This document shows, piece after piece, positions 1 to 7,102 of a stretch of DNA of 8,199 nucleotides. The DNA comes from Ignavibacteria bacterium (GTDB taxonomy: Bacteria > Bacteroidota > Ignavibacteria > Ignavibacteriales > Melioribacteraceae), in the NCBI GenBank assembly GCA_027347545.1, contig DAIEQT010000284.1:1-8199 (forward strand). The letters are read 5' to 3'. Every line of letters starts with the position of its first letter. Positions within the stretch are counted from its first letter, which is position 1. The position numbers and the translations under genes were made by a program. Below the pieces are notes generated by a model, which did no database searches, was not told the origin of the DNA, and saw nothing but the letters and a program-made list of their open reading frames with translations.

Positions 1-656
1 GCTTCAGTCATTTGTTTCTTTATTTCATCAAGCAGTTCTTCTGTCTTGCCGCGGAAAACTTTTACGGCTTGGTTCACCATTGAATTGTATCTTTCTTTGG
101 TAACAAGACCTTCGCAAGGTCCTTCGCACTTTTTGATATGATAATCCAAGCAGATTTTGAATTTCTTCTTTTCAACGGCTTCTTCTGTAATATCAAACTT
201 GCAGCTTCTAATCTTGAAAATTTTAGTAATCAGCCGAAGAGATGATTTCATGTTCTTGACATCTGTATATGGACCAAAGTAACGCGATCCGTCTTTCACA
301 ATATTCCGTGTTGGAAAGATTTGCGGAAACGGCTCGTTGGTTACACGGATGTAAGGAAAGGATTTATCATCCTTGAGCAAAACATTGTAACGCGGCTTTA
401 ACTCTTTTATAAGATTGTTCTCAAGTACTAAAGCTTCAATTTCAGTATCGGTTACAATGATTTGTAAGTCTTCAATTTTTGAAACGAGTATTTCGGTTTT
501 TGGCGAATCAATACTTTTGTGAAAATAAGAACGGACACGGTTCTTTAAGTTCTTAGCCTTGCCGACATAAATCACTTTGCCTTTATTATTGAAATACTGA
601 TAAATGCCCGGAAGCGACGGCAAATTCTCTAATTTTTCTTTTAGTGTCTCGTTCAT
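1..656 (-). CDS. uvrC: UvrABC excinuclease subunit C, N-terminal part (gene runs off the left edge)
   Basis: UvrC makes the incisions on both sides of a DNA lesion after UvrA/UvrB recognition in nucleotide excision repair. The visible 218 residues hold the GIY-YIG nuclease domain: G17-I18-Y19, then V28-I-Y-V-G32, R40 and E74, which line up with the E. coli catalytic region (R42 and E76). The stretch ENNLIKELKPRYNVLLKDDK (about 79-98) and SRYFGPYTD (124-132) are typical of UvrC. Four cysteines at C152, C169, C177 and C181 match the cluster E. coli UvrC uses for an iron-sulfur site. The rest (UvrB-binding domain, RNase H-like nuclease, HhH) lies outside the window. ATG at 654-656 is chosen because the GIY motif sits at the usual distance from it. 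No strong SD is seen. It follows glgC on the same strand but a terminator lies between them, so it probably has its own promoter, which I could not place. Confidence 0.96.
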   Translation of the reverse strand, partial: MNETLKEKLENLPSLPGIYQYFNNKGKVIYVGKAKNLKNRVRSYFHKSIDSPKTEILVSKIEDLQIIVTDTEIEALVLENNLIKELKPRYNVLLKDDKSFPYIRVTNEPFPQIFPTRNIVKDGSRYFGPYTDVKNMKSSLRLITKIFKIRSCKFDITEEAVEKKKFKICLDYHIKKCEGPCEGLVTKERYNSMVNQAVKVFRGKTEELLDEIKKQMTE

Positions 657-702
657 ATTCTGTGATTTCGTTGGAAGCAAAATAACAACTCAAGCGGAAA
701 AT

Positions 703-725
703 AAAAAAGCCGGGCATACCCGGCT
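703..725 (-). terminator. Rho-independent terminator of glgC
   Basis: Read on the minus strand, a perfect 7-bp GC-rich stem (AGCCGGG / CCCGGCT) with a 4-nt loop is followed directly by a run of Ts. It starts 21 nt after the glgC stop codon and precedes uvrC. The plus-strand reading has no T tract, so it works in one direction only. This is what separates the glgC and uvrC transcripts. Confidence 0.9.
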
Positions 726-746
726 CTGAAAAGAAATTTAGAAATA

Positions 747-1982
747 TTAGAATTGATAATTTTTAGGAATGATTACTATTCCAGTCTCGGAAACGGTAAA
801 GTGTTTTTTGTCCGTCTCAATATCAAATCCTATTTCCATACCTTCCGGCACAGAAACATTTTTATCAATAATGGTTCTCCGTATTCGCGCGTGTCTGCCA
901 ATCTTACAGTTATCAAAAATGATTGAATCTGTTACATAGGAATAACTGTTTATGCGAACATTAAAACCTATAATTGAACGTTCAACCAGACCGCCGGAAA
1001 CAATTGTTCCGTCTGATATTAATGAATTGAACGCGCGTCCGACTCTTTCTCCTTCGTGAGAGATTGTCTTTGCCGGCGGGTACTGAAGCTGACGCGTTCT
1101 TAAAGGCCAATCAAAATCATACAAATTAAAATGAGGACTAACATTTATTAGATCCATGCTGGCAGCGTAGTAACTATCAATTGTTCCAACATCAACCCAG
1201 TAAGGTTCATCCTTTTTGTTCTCATCAATAAAACGGTAGGACTGAACGTGGTAGCCGTTTTGAATCATGTAAGGAATTACATCTTTCCCAAAATCGTGAT
1301 TAGGAATTTTTTCTTTTTCCATTTTGCCAAGAACTTCTTTCAATGCGTTAACATTGAATGCATAAATACCCATGTTAACAAAGGAGAAAGCCGGCTTGCC
1401 GGGGATTGTAGGCGGGTTCTTCGGTTTCTCAACAAATGATTTTACTTTATAATGCTCGTCAATATCTATCACACCAAAACGATCTGCCACAGATTTGGGC
1501 ACTTCGATGCTCGCAATAGTAAGCGCAGCTTTTTTCTCGGTGTGATACTGAAGCATTTTCAAATAATCCATCTTATAAATATGATCGCCGGAGAGAAGCA
1601 GTAGCTGTTCATAATTCTCATCTTCAATCAAATTTAGATTTTGCTGAACGGCATTTGCTGTGCCGAGATACCAATTATTACTTGTCTTAAACTGCGGCGG
1701 GATGGAATAAATAAACTCTCCTAAATCCGGATTGAAAATATTCCATGCTTCGTAAAGATGGCGACTGAGTGAATCGGATTTATATTGGGTTATCACAAAA
1801 ATTTTGCGAAGCCCGGAGTTTAAGCAGTTTGAAAGAGTGAAATCTATAATTCTGTACTTTCCGCCAAAGGGAACGGAAGGTTTTGTCCTTACCTTTGTTA
1901 GCGGAAAAAGCCGTTCACCCTGTCCGCCGGCAAGAATCATAGTAAGGGTCTTTCTTAAAGTAGTTGATCCTGTATAAACCAT
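747..1982 (-). CDS. glgC: Glucose-1-phosphate adenylyltransferase (ADP-glucose pyrophosphorylase)
   Basis: GlgC makes ADP-glucose from glucose-1-phosphate and ATP, the committed step of bacterial glycogen synthesis in the cytoplasm. The 411-aa protein has the full two-domain layout. The N-terminal nucleotidyltransferase fold contains the nucleotide loop LAGGQGERLFPLT (17-29), the KPSVPFGGKYRIIDF block (34-48), WYLGTANAV (104-112), SGDHIYKMDY (131-140, with D133 as the expected metal-binding Asp), VEKPK (184-188) and YWVDVGTIDSYY (261-272). From about 320 to 405 it runs into the left-handed beta-helix domain, with hexapeptide-like repeats around SDGTIVSGG and the following segments. Length is near the usual 400-430 aa. 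The ATG start leaves a 15-residue lead before MILAGG, normal for the family; GAGAA lies a few bases upstream. No other glg gene is visible. It ends at its own terminator, and its promoter region is shared with the divergent peptidase gene. Confidence 0.97.
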   Translation of the reverse strand: MVYTGSTTLRKTLTMILAGGQGERLFPLTKVRTKPSVPFGGKYRIIDFTLSNCLNSGLRKIFVITQYKSDSLSRHLYEAWNIFNPDLGEFIYSIPPQFKTSNNWYLGTANAVQQNLNLIEDENYEQLLLLSGDHIYKMDYLKMLQYHTEKKAALTIASIEVPKSVADRFGVIDIDEHYKVKSFVEKPKNPPTIPGKPAFSFVNMGIYAFNVNALKEVLGKMEKEKIPNHDFGKDVIPYMIQNGYHVQSYRFIDENKKDEPYWVDVGTIDSYYAASMDLINVSPHFNLYDFDWPLRTRQLQYPPAKTISHEGERVGRAFNSLISDGTIVSGGLVERSIIGFNVRINSYSYVTDSIIFDNCKIGRHARIRRTIIDKNVSVPEGMEIGFDIETDKKHFTVSETGIVIIPKNYQF

Positions 1983-2008
1983 AATTTTCTCGATGTAGTG
2001 TTGTTTAA

Positions 2009-2037
2009 AATATATTTAATTAACAATTGATTGGCAA
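2009..2037 (-). promoter_or_regulatory. Predicted sigma70-like promoter of glgC
   Basis: On the minus strand TTGCCA (2037-2032) is followed after exactly 17 nt by TATATT (2014-2009). Both hexamers are 5/6 matches to the sigma70 consensus with ideal spacing. Predicted initiation near position 2002 would leave a 5' leader of about 20 nt before the glgC ATG at 1982, enough for the GAGAA ribosome site. If this organism uses a Bacteroidetes-type primary sigma factor, the consensus differs and this call weakens. Confidence 0.5.
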
Positions 2038-2055
2038 ACAATGAAATTGTTAATT
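2018..2055. repeat. Perfect 11-bp inverted repeat with 16-bp spacer in the glgC/M1 divergent region
   Basis: AATTAACAATT (2018-2028) and its exact reverse complement AATTGTTAATT (2045-2055) are separated by 16 bp. The left arm falls between the -35 and -10 of the predicted glgC promoter, and the right arm lies inside the spacer of the candidate rightward promoter. The symmetry centre lies over the back-to-back TTGGCA/TTGCCA elements. It could be an operator for a dimeric regulator of both directions. The arms are AT-rich, so chance is possible. Confidence 0.45.
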
Positions 2056-2061
2056 TAGAAT
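2031..2061 (+). promoter_or_regulatory. Candidate promoter of the M1 peptidase-lpxH-PBP cluster
   Basis: TTGGCA (2031-2036) is followed after 19 nt by TAGAAT (2056-2061). The hexamers are reasonable but the spacing is 2 nt longer than ideal, so support is weak. Its -35 overlaps that of the leftward glgC promoter. Initiation would fall around 2068, about 20 nt before the ATG at 2089. Confidence 0.25.
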
Positions 2062-2088
2062 CAGAATCAAATATCAACTCCCTAATTA

Positions 2089-3795
2089 ATGCAAAATAGA
2101 AACCGGGCTTACCTTATTGTATCGTTTTTGATATGCCTATTTATCGTCGGCGGTTACTCAATTTACGATTTTCTCCAAAGCAGATTTCCGTTCGGAATCA
2201 GTAAAGGCGTTTCTATTGCTCTTCAACTGAAAGAATTTAGCAACGATAAGCTTGATGAGTATAATCCCAAAACCCAACACTCGGTTGATGTAATCCATTA
2301 CACTATCAAAATTAATCTCGATACGAAAAAGAAAAGTATAGACGGCGACGTAACTATAAGCATGAAGTTGAATGATAAGAAGTCTGGGTCAATCCCGCTT
2401 AATTTTTATGAAAACATGAAAGTGAAGCTTGTGCAGATTAACGGAATAGATGCTGATTACGGGTTAGATGACAAAATTCTGTTAGTCCAAAAGAAGAATA
2501 AAGATTTGGATTCGATTGATATAAGAATTGCTTACAGCGGGACACCCAAAAGTTTAGGCTTTGGTTCATTCAATTTTGAAACTCACCAAAATCATCCATT
2601 TGTTTATTCGCTTAATGAACCGGTCTTTGCATCAACGTGGCTGCCTTGTATAGATTTACCGGATGACAAAGCTCAAGTTGATATATATATTACCAACGAT
2701 ACTTGCTGCGTATCGCTTTCCAATGGAAAACTTGTTGAAACGAAAGTTGCCTGCGGCAAAAAAACTTATCACTGGAAAACTATTTATCCAATTTCTACAT
2801 ATTTAATTGCAATTTATTCCGGAAAGTATAAATCGTTTTCACAGAAATATGTTTCAGTAACAAAGGATTCGCTTAATCTTTCTTATTTTGCATTTGAGAG
2901 CGATCTTGAAAACGCTAAGAAGGATTTTGGCGATCACCCGGAATACTTCAAAGTTTTCGAAGAAATATTTGGCGCATATCCGTTCATCAGAGAAAAATAT
3001 TTTGTTGCTGAATTTCTTTGGCAGAATGGGGCAATGGAACACCAGACCTTAACCGGAATTGGTTCTAACTTTGTAGGGGGTCACAAATTTTTTACTGATA
3101 TGCTCGTTCACGAACTTGCTCATCATTGGTGGGGAAATGCGGTTGGTCCAAAGACCTGGAAAGATATTTGGCTCAATGAAGGATTTGCTACTTACTCTTC
3201 AGCATTATATTGGGAAAAAACCGCCGGACCGCGAGCGCTTCAAACTACTATGAGCGGAAGATTTGGATCTTTTGAAAATGGAAAGTTGTACAATCCGGGT
3301 AATGCGTTGTTTGGAAATCTTGTTTACAACAAAGGTGCGTGGGTGTTGCACATGTTGAGAAGGGAAGTAGGTGATGATAACTTCTTTAAAACTTTACGTG
3401 AATATCTGAAACAGTATAAATATGGAAATGCTTCCACCTACGATTTCAAAAAACTTTGTGAAAAGGTTAGCGGAAAGAACCAAACCCAGTTCTTTAATCA
3501 GTGGGTTTTTAATGGCGAGGGAATTATTGAGCTTGCTTACGATTGGAGCGCTGAGCAAAATGGAGAGGATTTTTCTTTAGTATTAAACACAGAACAGTTA
3601 CAAAATGGCTACGATATTTATAAATTTCCAGTGGACGTAAAATTTATTTATGAAGGAAACGAAAGCGAGATTAAAACCTTGCGGATTTCCCAAAAGCAGC
3701 AGCGCTTTAGTTTCACTTTGAAGACAAAACCAAAAGAAATTTTGCTTGATCCGGATAAATGGCTTTTGGCTACTTTTGAATCGAGGAATGATTAA
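2089..3795 (+). CDS. M1 family (gluzincin) metallopeptidase, membrane-anchored short form
   Basis: A zinc-dependent peptidase of the M1 aminopeptidase family, 568 aa. A single hydrophobic segment (about residues 8-29) after a basic N-terminus is a signal anchor or signal peptide, placing the enzyme on the periplasmic side. The N-terminal beta domain spans about 60-250. The catalytic domain has G314-A-M-E-H318 in place of the common GxMEN exopeptidase motif. The zinc site is H341-E-L-A-H345 with E364 (NEG) exactly 18 residues later; Y413 in YNKGAWVLHMLR fits the catalytic tyrosine. A short beta-rich domain ends the protein (about 480-560). It lacks the long helical C-terminal domain of PepN-type enzymes. 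No lipobox is present. No SD precedes ATG 2089. It is first in a tight cluster with lpxH and a PBP, which suggests an envelope role; substrate is unknown. Confidence 0.93.
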   Translation: MQNRNRAYLIVSFLICLFIVGGYSIYDFLQSRFPFGISKGVSIALQLKEFSNDKLDEYNPKTQHSVDVIHYTIKINLDTKKKSIDGDVTISMKLNDKKSGSIPLNFYENMKVKLVQINGIDADYGLDDKILLVQKKNKDLDSIDIRIAYSGTPKSLGFGSFNFETHQNHPFVYSLNEPVFASTWLPCIDLPDDKAQVDIYITNDTCCVSLSNGKLVETKVACGKKTYHWKTIYPISTYLIAIYSGKYKSFSQKYVSVTKDSLNLSYFAFESDLENAKKDFGDHPEYFKVFEEIFGAYPFIREKYFVAEFLWQNGAMEHQTLTGIGSNFVGGHKFFTDMLVHELAHHWWGNAVGPKTWKDIWLNEGFATYSSALYWEKTAGPRALQTTMSGRFGSFENGKLYNPGNALFGNLVYNKGAWVLHMLRREVGDDNFFKTLREYLKQYKYGNASTYDFKKLCEKVSGKNQTQFFNQWVFNGEGIIELAYDWSAEQNGEDFSLVLNTEQLQNGYDIYKFPVDVKFIYEGNESEIKTLRISQKQQRFSFTLKTKPKEILLDPDKWLLATFESRND

Positions 3796-3798
3796 TAC

Positions 3799-4518
3799 TT
3801 GAAAACATATTTCTTTATATCAGATGTTCATCTTGGTTTGCAAAACGAAAATCTTGAAAAGGAAAAGGAAAAACGCCTTGTTGATTTTCTGAAGTTTGCC
3901 GAATCAAATTGCGACGAGCTGTTTATCGTTGGGGATTTGTTCGATTACTGGTTTGAATACAAACGCGTTATCCAAAAAGGATTTATACGCACGCTTGGCG
4001 CGCTCGCTTCTTTTAGAGATACAGGTAAGGAGATTCATTACATTATTGGCAATCACGATTTTCTCCACACAGATTTTTTTGAAAAGGAAATTGGTGCAAA
4101 AGTTTACGAAGAAGAAATCAGCACAGAACTTAACGGAAGCAAATTCTTTATCGCTCACGGCGATGGATTAATGGCTGGCGATAACGGCTATAAAATGCTA
4201 AAGAAAGTTCTTCGCAATAAATTCATTCAGCGAGTGTATTCTGTTATTCATCCCGATTTAGGAATTAAAATTGCAAGCGGTTCAAGCAGGGCGAGCAGAG
4301 ATTATACATCAACTAAAGATTACGGCGAGTTTAGCGGTTTGCTCGTTACTGCAAAGCAGCTTATTAACAAAGAATATGATTATGTTATTTTTGGTCATTC
4401 GCATAGAAGAACTATCGAAAAAATTGATAACGGAACATATGTTAATCTTGGCACTTGGTTAAAGAAACCGTGTTATGGTAAATTCACAAACAAATTTGAG
4501 ATTATAGACTGGGAATAG
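3799..4518 (+). CDS. lpxH: LpxH-like UDP-2,3-diacylglucosamine pyrophosphatase (metallophosphoesterase)
   Basis: A 239-aa calcineurin-like phosphoesterase. LpxH hydrolyses UDP-2,3-diacylglucosamine to lipid X and UMP in lipid A synthesis, at the inner face of the inner membrane. All metal-binding motifs are present: D9-x-H11 (ISDVHLG), G45-D46 (VGDLFDYWFEY), G84-N85-H86-D87 (GNHDF), H120-G-D (AHGDG) and G199-H200-S-H202. The FDYWFEYKRVIQKGF block and the length match the Bacteroidetes-style LpxH group; proteobacterial LpxH has GNRD where this has GNHD. The start is TTG at 3799, the first usable codon after the previous gene: the peptidase stop TAA is followed in the same frame by one TAC codon and then TTG. 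GAGGA (3783-3787), inside the peptidase gene, is the likely ribosome site. Translation is probably coupled to the upstream gene and, through a 1-nt gap, to the PBP gene. A generic phosphoesterase of the same fold is the alternative. Confidence 0.85.
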   Translation: MKTYFFISDVHLGLQNENLEKEKEKRLVDFLKFAESNCDELFIVGDLFDYWFEYKRVIQKGFIRTLGALASFRDTGKEIHYIIGNHDFLHTDFFEKEIGAKVYEEEISTELNGSKFFIAHGDGLMAGDNGYKMLKKVLRNKFIQRVYSVIHPDLGIKIASGSSRASRDYTSTKDYGEFSGLLVTAKQLINKEYDYVIFGHSHRRTIEKIDNGTYVNLGTWLKKPCYGKFTNKFEIIDWE

Positions 4519-4519
4519 T

Positions 4520-6826
4520 ATGGATATCAAAAGACCAAATCAGTTATTGAAGAACGCGAAAAAACCAAAGAAGAAAAATTTACGATATATAATTATTGGC
4601 GCTGCTTCACTATTCGTAATCGCAACGGTACTCTTCTTCCTTTACGTTTTTGAGGGATTAGTTTCACTGGAAGAATTGGAAAATCCCAAAGCCCAGCTTG
4701 CCAGTAATGTTTACAGTGCCGATGGAGAACTTATTGGACAGTTCTATAAAGAAAATCGCGTTGAAGTTAGCATAGACAGCATCCCTCCGCATGTAATAAA
4801 TGCGCTTATCGCTACAGAAGACAAAAATTTCTATGATCATTGGGGAGTTGATCTTCAAAGATTTGTTAAAGCGATGATTAAAAATATTCTCCTTTTCAGA
4901 CGTGAAGGCGCTAGCACAATAACCATGCAGCTCGCAAAAAACCTTTACGGCTTTAAAGTAAAGCACGAAAGCAAAGCTGGTACAGTAATTAGGAAAATCC
5001 GGGAATGGATTACTGCCGTTCAGATTGAGAAAACTTATACTAAGCGGGAAATTCTTGAAATGTACTTCAACATTTCTTACTTCGGGCGGAGCGCATACGG
5101 TATTAGCATGGCTTCACGTATCTATTTTGATAAAGATGTAAAAGACTTAACCGTTCCAGATGCCGGAATTCTTGTTTCGCTGCTCAAATCTCCCGGCGGC
5201 TACGATCCATTCAATGAATATGATAACGCTTTCCGCAGAAGAAATATTGTAATGCAAAATATGGTGGATGATGATTATCTAACCGAGGAAGCATATGAAA
5301 AACTAAAAATTGAGCGAATCAAACTTTCCTACAAAAAGGTACAAGAGAAAATTTACGGCTCAATCGCTCCGCACTTCTTGGAATACATTCGTCAGCAGAT
5401 GGAAAAACTTTCTGATAAATATGGCTTCGATCTGTATCAAGGCGGATTAAGAATTTACACAACTCTCGATAGCAGAATGCAGAAAATTGCAAACCATGCT
5501 GCACAACTGCATCTCGATAGATTTCAAAAACAATTTGATGCAAGCTGGAACTGGAATAGATATAGCTCGATTCTTCATGAAGTACTTGATAAAGCGATTA
5601 AGAATCGCCCTGAATATAATTCGGCTACTTCTCAAAAAGAACGTCTTGCGTTTTATAACCGTATTTTGAAAGACAAAGCATTTGTTGATTCGGTAAAGAA
5701 TGAAGAAAAGAAAATTGAGGTTGGTTTTGTTGCGCTCGATACAAGAACCGGCGAAATTAGAGCTATGGTAGGCGGACGTGATAACAAATTTATGTATGGA
5801 TTAAACCACGCTACGCAAATCCGCAGACAGCCTGGCTCTGCATTCAAACCATTTGTCTATACAGTTGCAATTGATAGAGGATTGTATCCGGCTTTCCCAA
5901 TAGAAAATACACCTTTTTCATTCAATGATGGTTCCGGGAAACCGTGGAGTCCGGCAAATTTTGATCACAGCGTGGGCGGATTAACCACTTTGCGCTGGGC
6001 TTTAGCTGAGTCTTATAACTTGGTTGCAGCAAAATTAGTAATTGGAGATTATGCGCCTTTACCGGAAATTGGTCGCTTTGCTGCAAGGATGGGGATTAAA
6101 ACAAAATTGGATCTAACACCGGCCATTTCATTAGGTTCTTCAGTAGTTACTCCTTTAGAGATTGTTAGCGGCTACGCAACCTTGGGCAACAGAGGTGTTT
6201 ACAATGAGCCTATATCAATTTTACGAATTGAAGATAAAGATGGTGTTGTTATTGAGAAGTTTAACACACAAGCCAGCGAAGCAATATCGGAAGAGACCGC
6301 CTATATTGTAACTGATATGATGAGAACAGTAATGGATGGCGGTGGAACCGGCACATCAGCACGCTCTGTTTATAATTTCCAGCGCCCGGCTGCGGGTAAA
6401 ACCGGAACAAACACAAATTATGCTGATGCTTGGTTTATTGGTTTTACTCCACAAATTACAGCCGGCGTTTGGGTTGGTTTTGATGATCAGAGAGTTACGT
6501 TTACCGGAACATACGGACAAGGTGCAGTTGCGGCGCTTCCTATATGGGCAATATTTATGCATGATATTTATGAGCAAATAAATATGCCGGTTGAAGATTT
6601 TCAGACACCGGCGAGCGGGAAAGTAATACGAGCTACATTTTGTAGAGAATCAATTTACGAACTTGGTCAGCCAAGATTGGTTTCGCCCGAGTGCAGAACT
6701 GGAAGCGTTACAGATATCATTAATGTAAAGGATTTGCCTCCGGTTTATGATCCTACAAATGAGCTTGAACCAAGATTTAATGCATTTCCGTATAGTGATA
6801 CATCTGGAAATAGACGCAAGCAATGA
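4520..6826 (+). CDS. Class A penicillin-binding protein (PBP1A-type, bifunctional transglycosylase/transpeptidase)
   Basis: This 768-aa enzyme polymerises glycan strands from lipid II and cross-links their peptides in the periplasm. A lysine-rich cytoplasmic tail (1-21) precedes one membrane helix (about 22-46). The glycosyltransferase-51 domain has ATEDKNFYDHWGVD (98-111, catalytic E100), EGASTITMQLAKNLY (129-143) and KREILEMYFN (175-184). A long linker with W343/W345 (about 330-400) leads to the transpeptidase domain: S440-A-F-K443 (nucleophile), S498-Y-N500 and K627-T-G629. C708 and C725 in the tail resemble the paired cysteines after the transpeptidase domain in other PBP1A proteins and may form a disulfide. 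ATG lies 1 nt after the lpxH TAG, with GGGAA (4511-4515) just upstream, so coupling is likely. It ends the three-gene cluster. No convincing terminator follows before the tRNA gene. Confidence 0.95.
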   Translation: MDIKRPNQLLKNAKKPKKKNLRYIIIGAASLFVIATVLFFLYVFEGLVSLEELENPKAQLASNVYSADGELIGQFYKENRVEVSIDSIPPHVINALIATEDKNFYDHWGVDLQRFVKAMIKNILLFRREGASTITMQLAKNLYGFKVKHESKAGTVIRKIREWITAVQIEKTYTKREILEMYFNISYFGRSAYGISMASRIYFDKDVKDLTVPDAGILVSLLKSPGGYDPFNEYDNAFRRRNIVMQNMVDDDYLTEEAYEKLKIERIKLSYKKVQEKIYGSIAPHFLEYIRQQMEKLSDKYGFDLYQGGLRIYTTLDSRMQKIANHAAQLHLDRFQKQFDASWNWNRYSSILHEVLDKAIKNRPEYNSATSQKERLAFYNRILKDKAFVDSVKNEEKKIEVGFVALDTRTGEIRAMVGGRDNKFMYGLNHATQIRRQPGSAFKPFVYTVAIDRGLYPAFPIENTPFSFNDGSGKPWSPANFDHSVGGLTTLRWALAESYNLVAAKLVIGDYAPLPEIGRFAARMGIKTKLDLTPAISLGSSVVTPLEIVSGYATLGNRGVYNEPISILRIEDKDGVVIEKFNTQASEAISEETAYIVTDMMRTVMDGGGTGTSARSVYNFQRPAAGKTGTNTNYADAWFIGFTPQITAGVWVGFDDQRVTFTGTYGQGAVAALPIWAIFMHDIYEQINMPVEDFQTPASGKVIRATFCRESIYELGQPRLVSPECRTGSVTDIINVKDLPPVYDPTNELEPRFNAFPYSDTSGNRRKQ

Positions 6827-6899
6827 AAGTTTTCTCGGAGTTTTGTAAAAGAAATAGTTCTTCATTAAGTTTGGTCGGTAAATGTTCTTATGTTTAAAT

Positions 6900-6983
6900 G
6901 CCCGGGTGGTGGAACTGGTAGACACGCTAGCTTCAGGAGCTAGTGATCGCGAGGTCGTGCAGGTTCAAATCCTGTCCCGGGTA
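6900..6983 (+). tRNA. tRNA-Leu, anticodon CAG
   Basis: A complete class II tRNA. The acceptor arm is GCCCGGG (6900-6906) with CCCGGGT (6976-6982) and discriminator A at 6983. The anticodon stem CTAGC/GCTAG encloses the 7-nt loop TTCAGGA with CAG at 6934-6936, which reads CUG leucine codons. A long variable arm (about 6944-6958) and a T arm with loop TTCAAAT follow. The first acceptor pair is G:U rather than G:C. CCA is not encoded. It sits 73 bp after the PBP gene. Confidence 0.95.
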
Positions 6984-7102
6984 CAAATTAATCGTGCAAG
7001 TTAAAGCTGCCTTGGCGGACTGTACATAGTATAAATATTTCATCTAACTATTTCTTCTTGAGTTCGTTTCATCTTTTTTAACACCATTCACTTAAGGCTC
7101 AA

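Noticed and set aside
2089..2180. M1 peptidase as a lipoprotein
   Set aside because: The cysteine in the hydrophobic segment is preceded by FLI and followed by more hydrophobic residues, which does not fit a lipobox. A signal anchor fits better.
6827..6899. Terminator for the PBP cluster or promoter for the tRNA
   Set aside because: Only a 5-bp stem (TTTCT/AGAAA) without a T tract and a poor TTGTAA-N17-TAAGTT pair are present; neither is convincing.
6650..6925. 91-aa minus-strand ORF across the PBP end and the tRNA
   Set aside because: It is antisense to the conserved PBP C-terminus and runs into a tRNA gene; it has no ribosome site and no recognisable content.
7012..7035. TTGGCG and TATAAA after the tRNA as a promoter for the small membrane gene
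   Set aside because: The spacing is only 12 nt, too short for a sigma70-type promoter, and no alternative -35 sits at the right distance.
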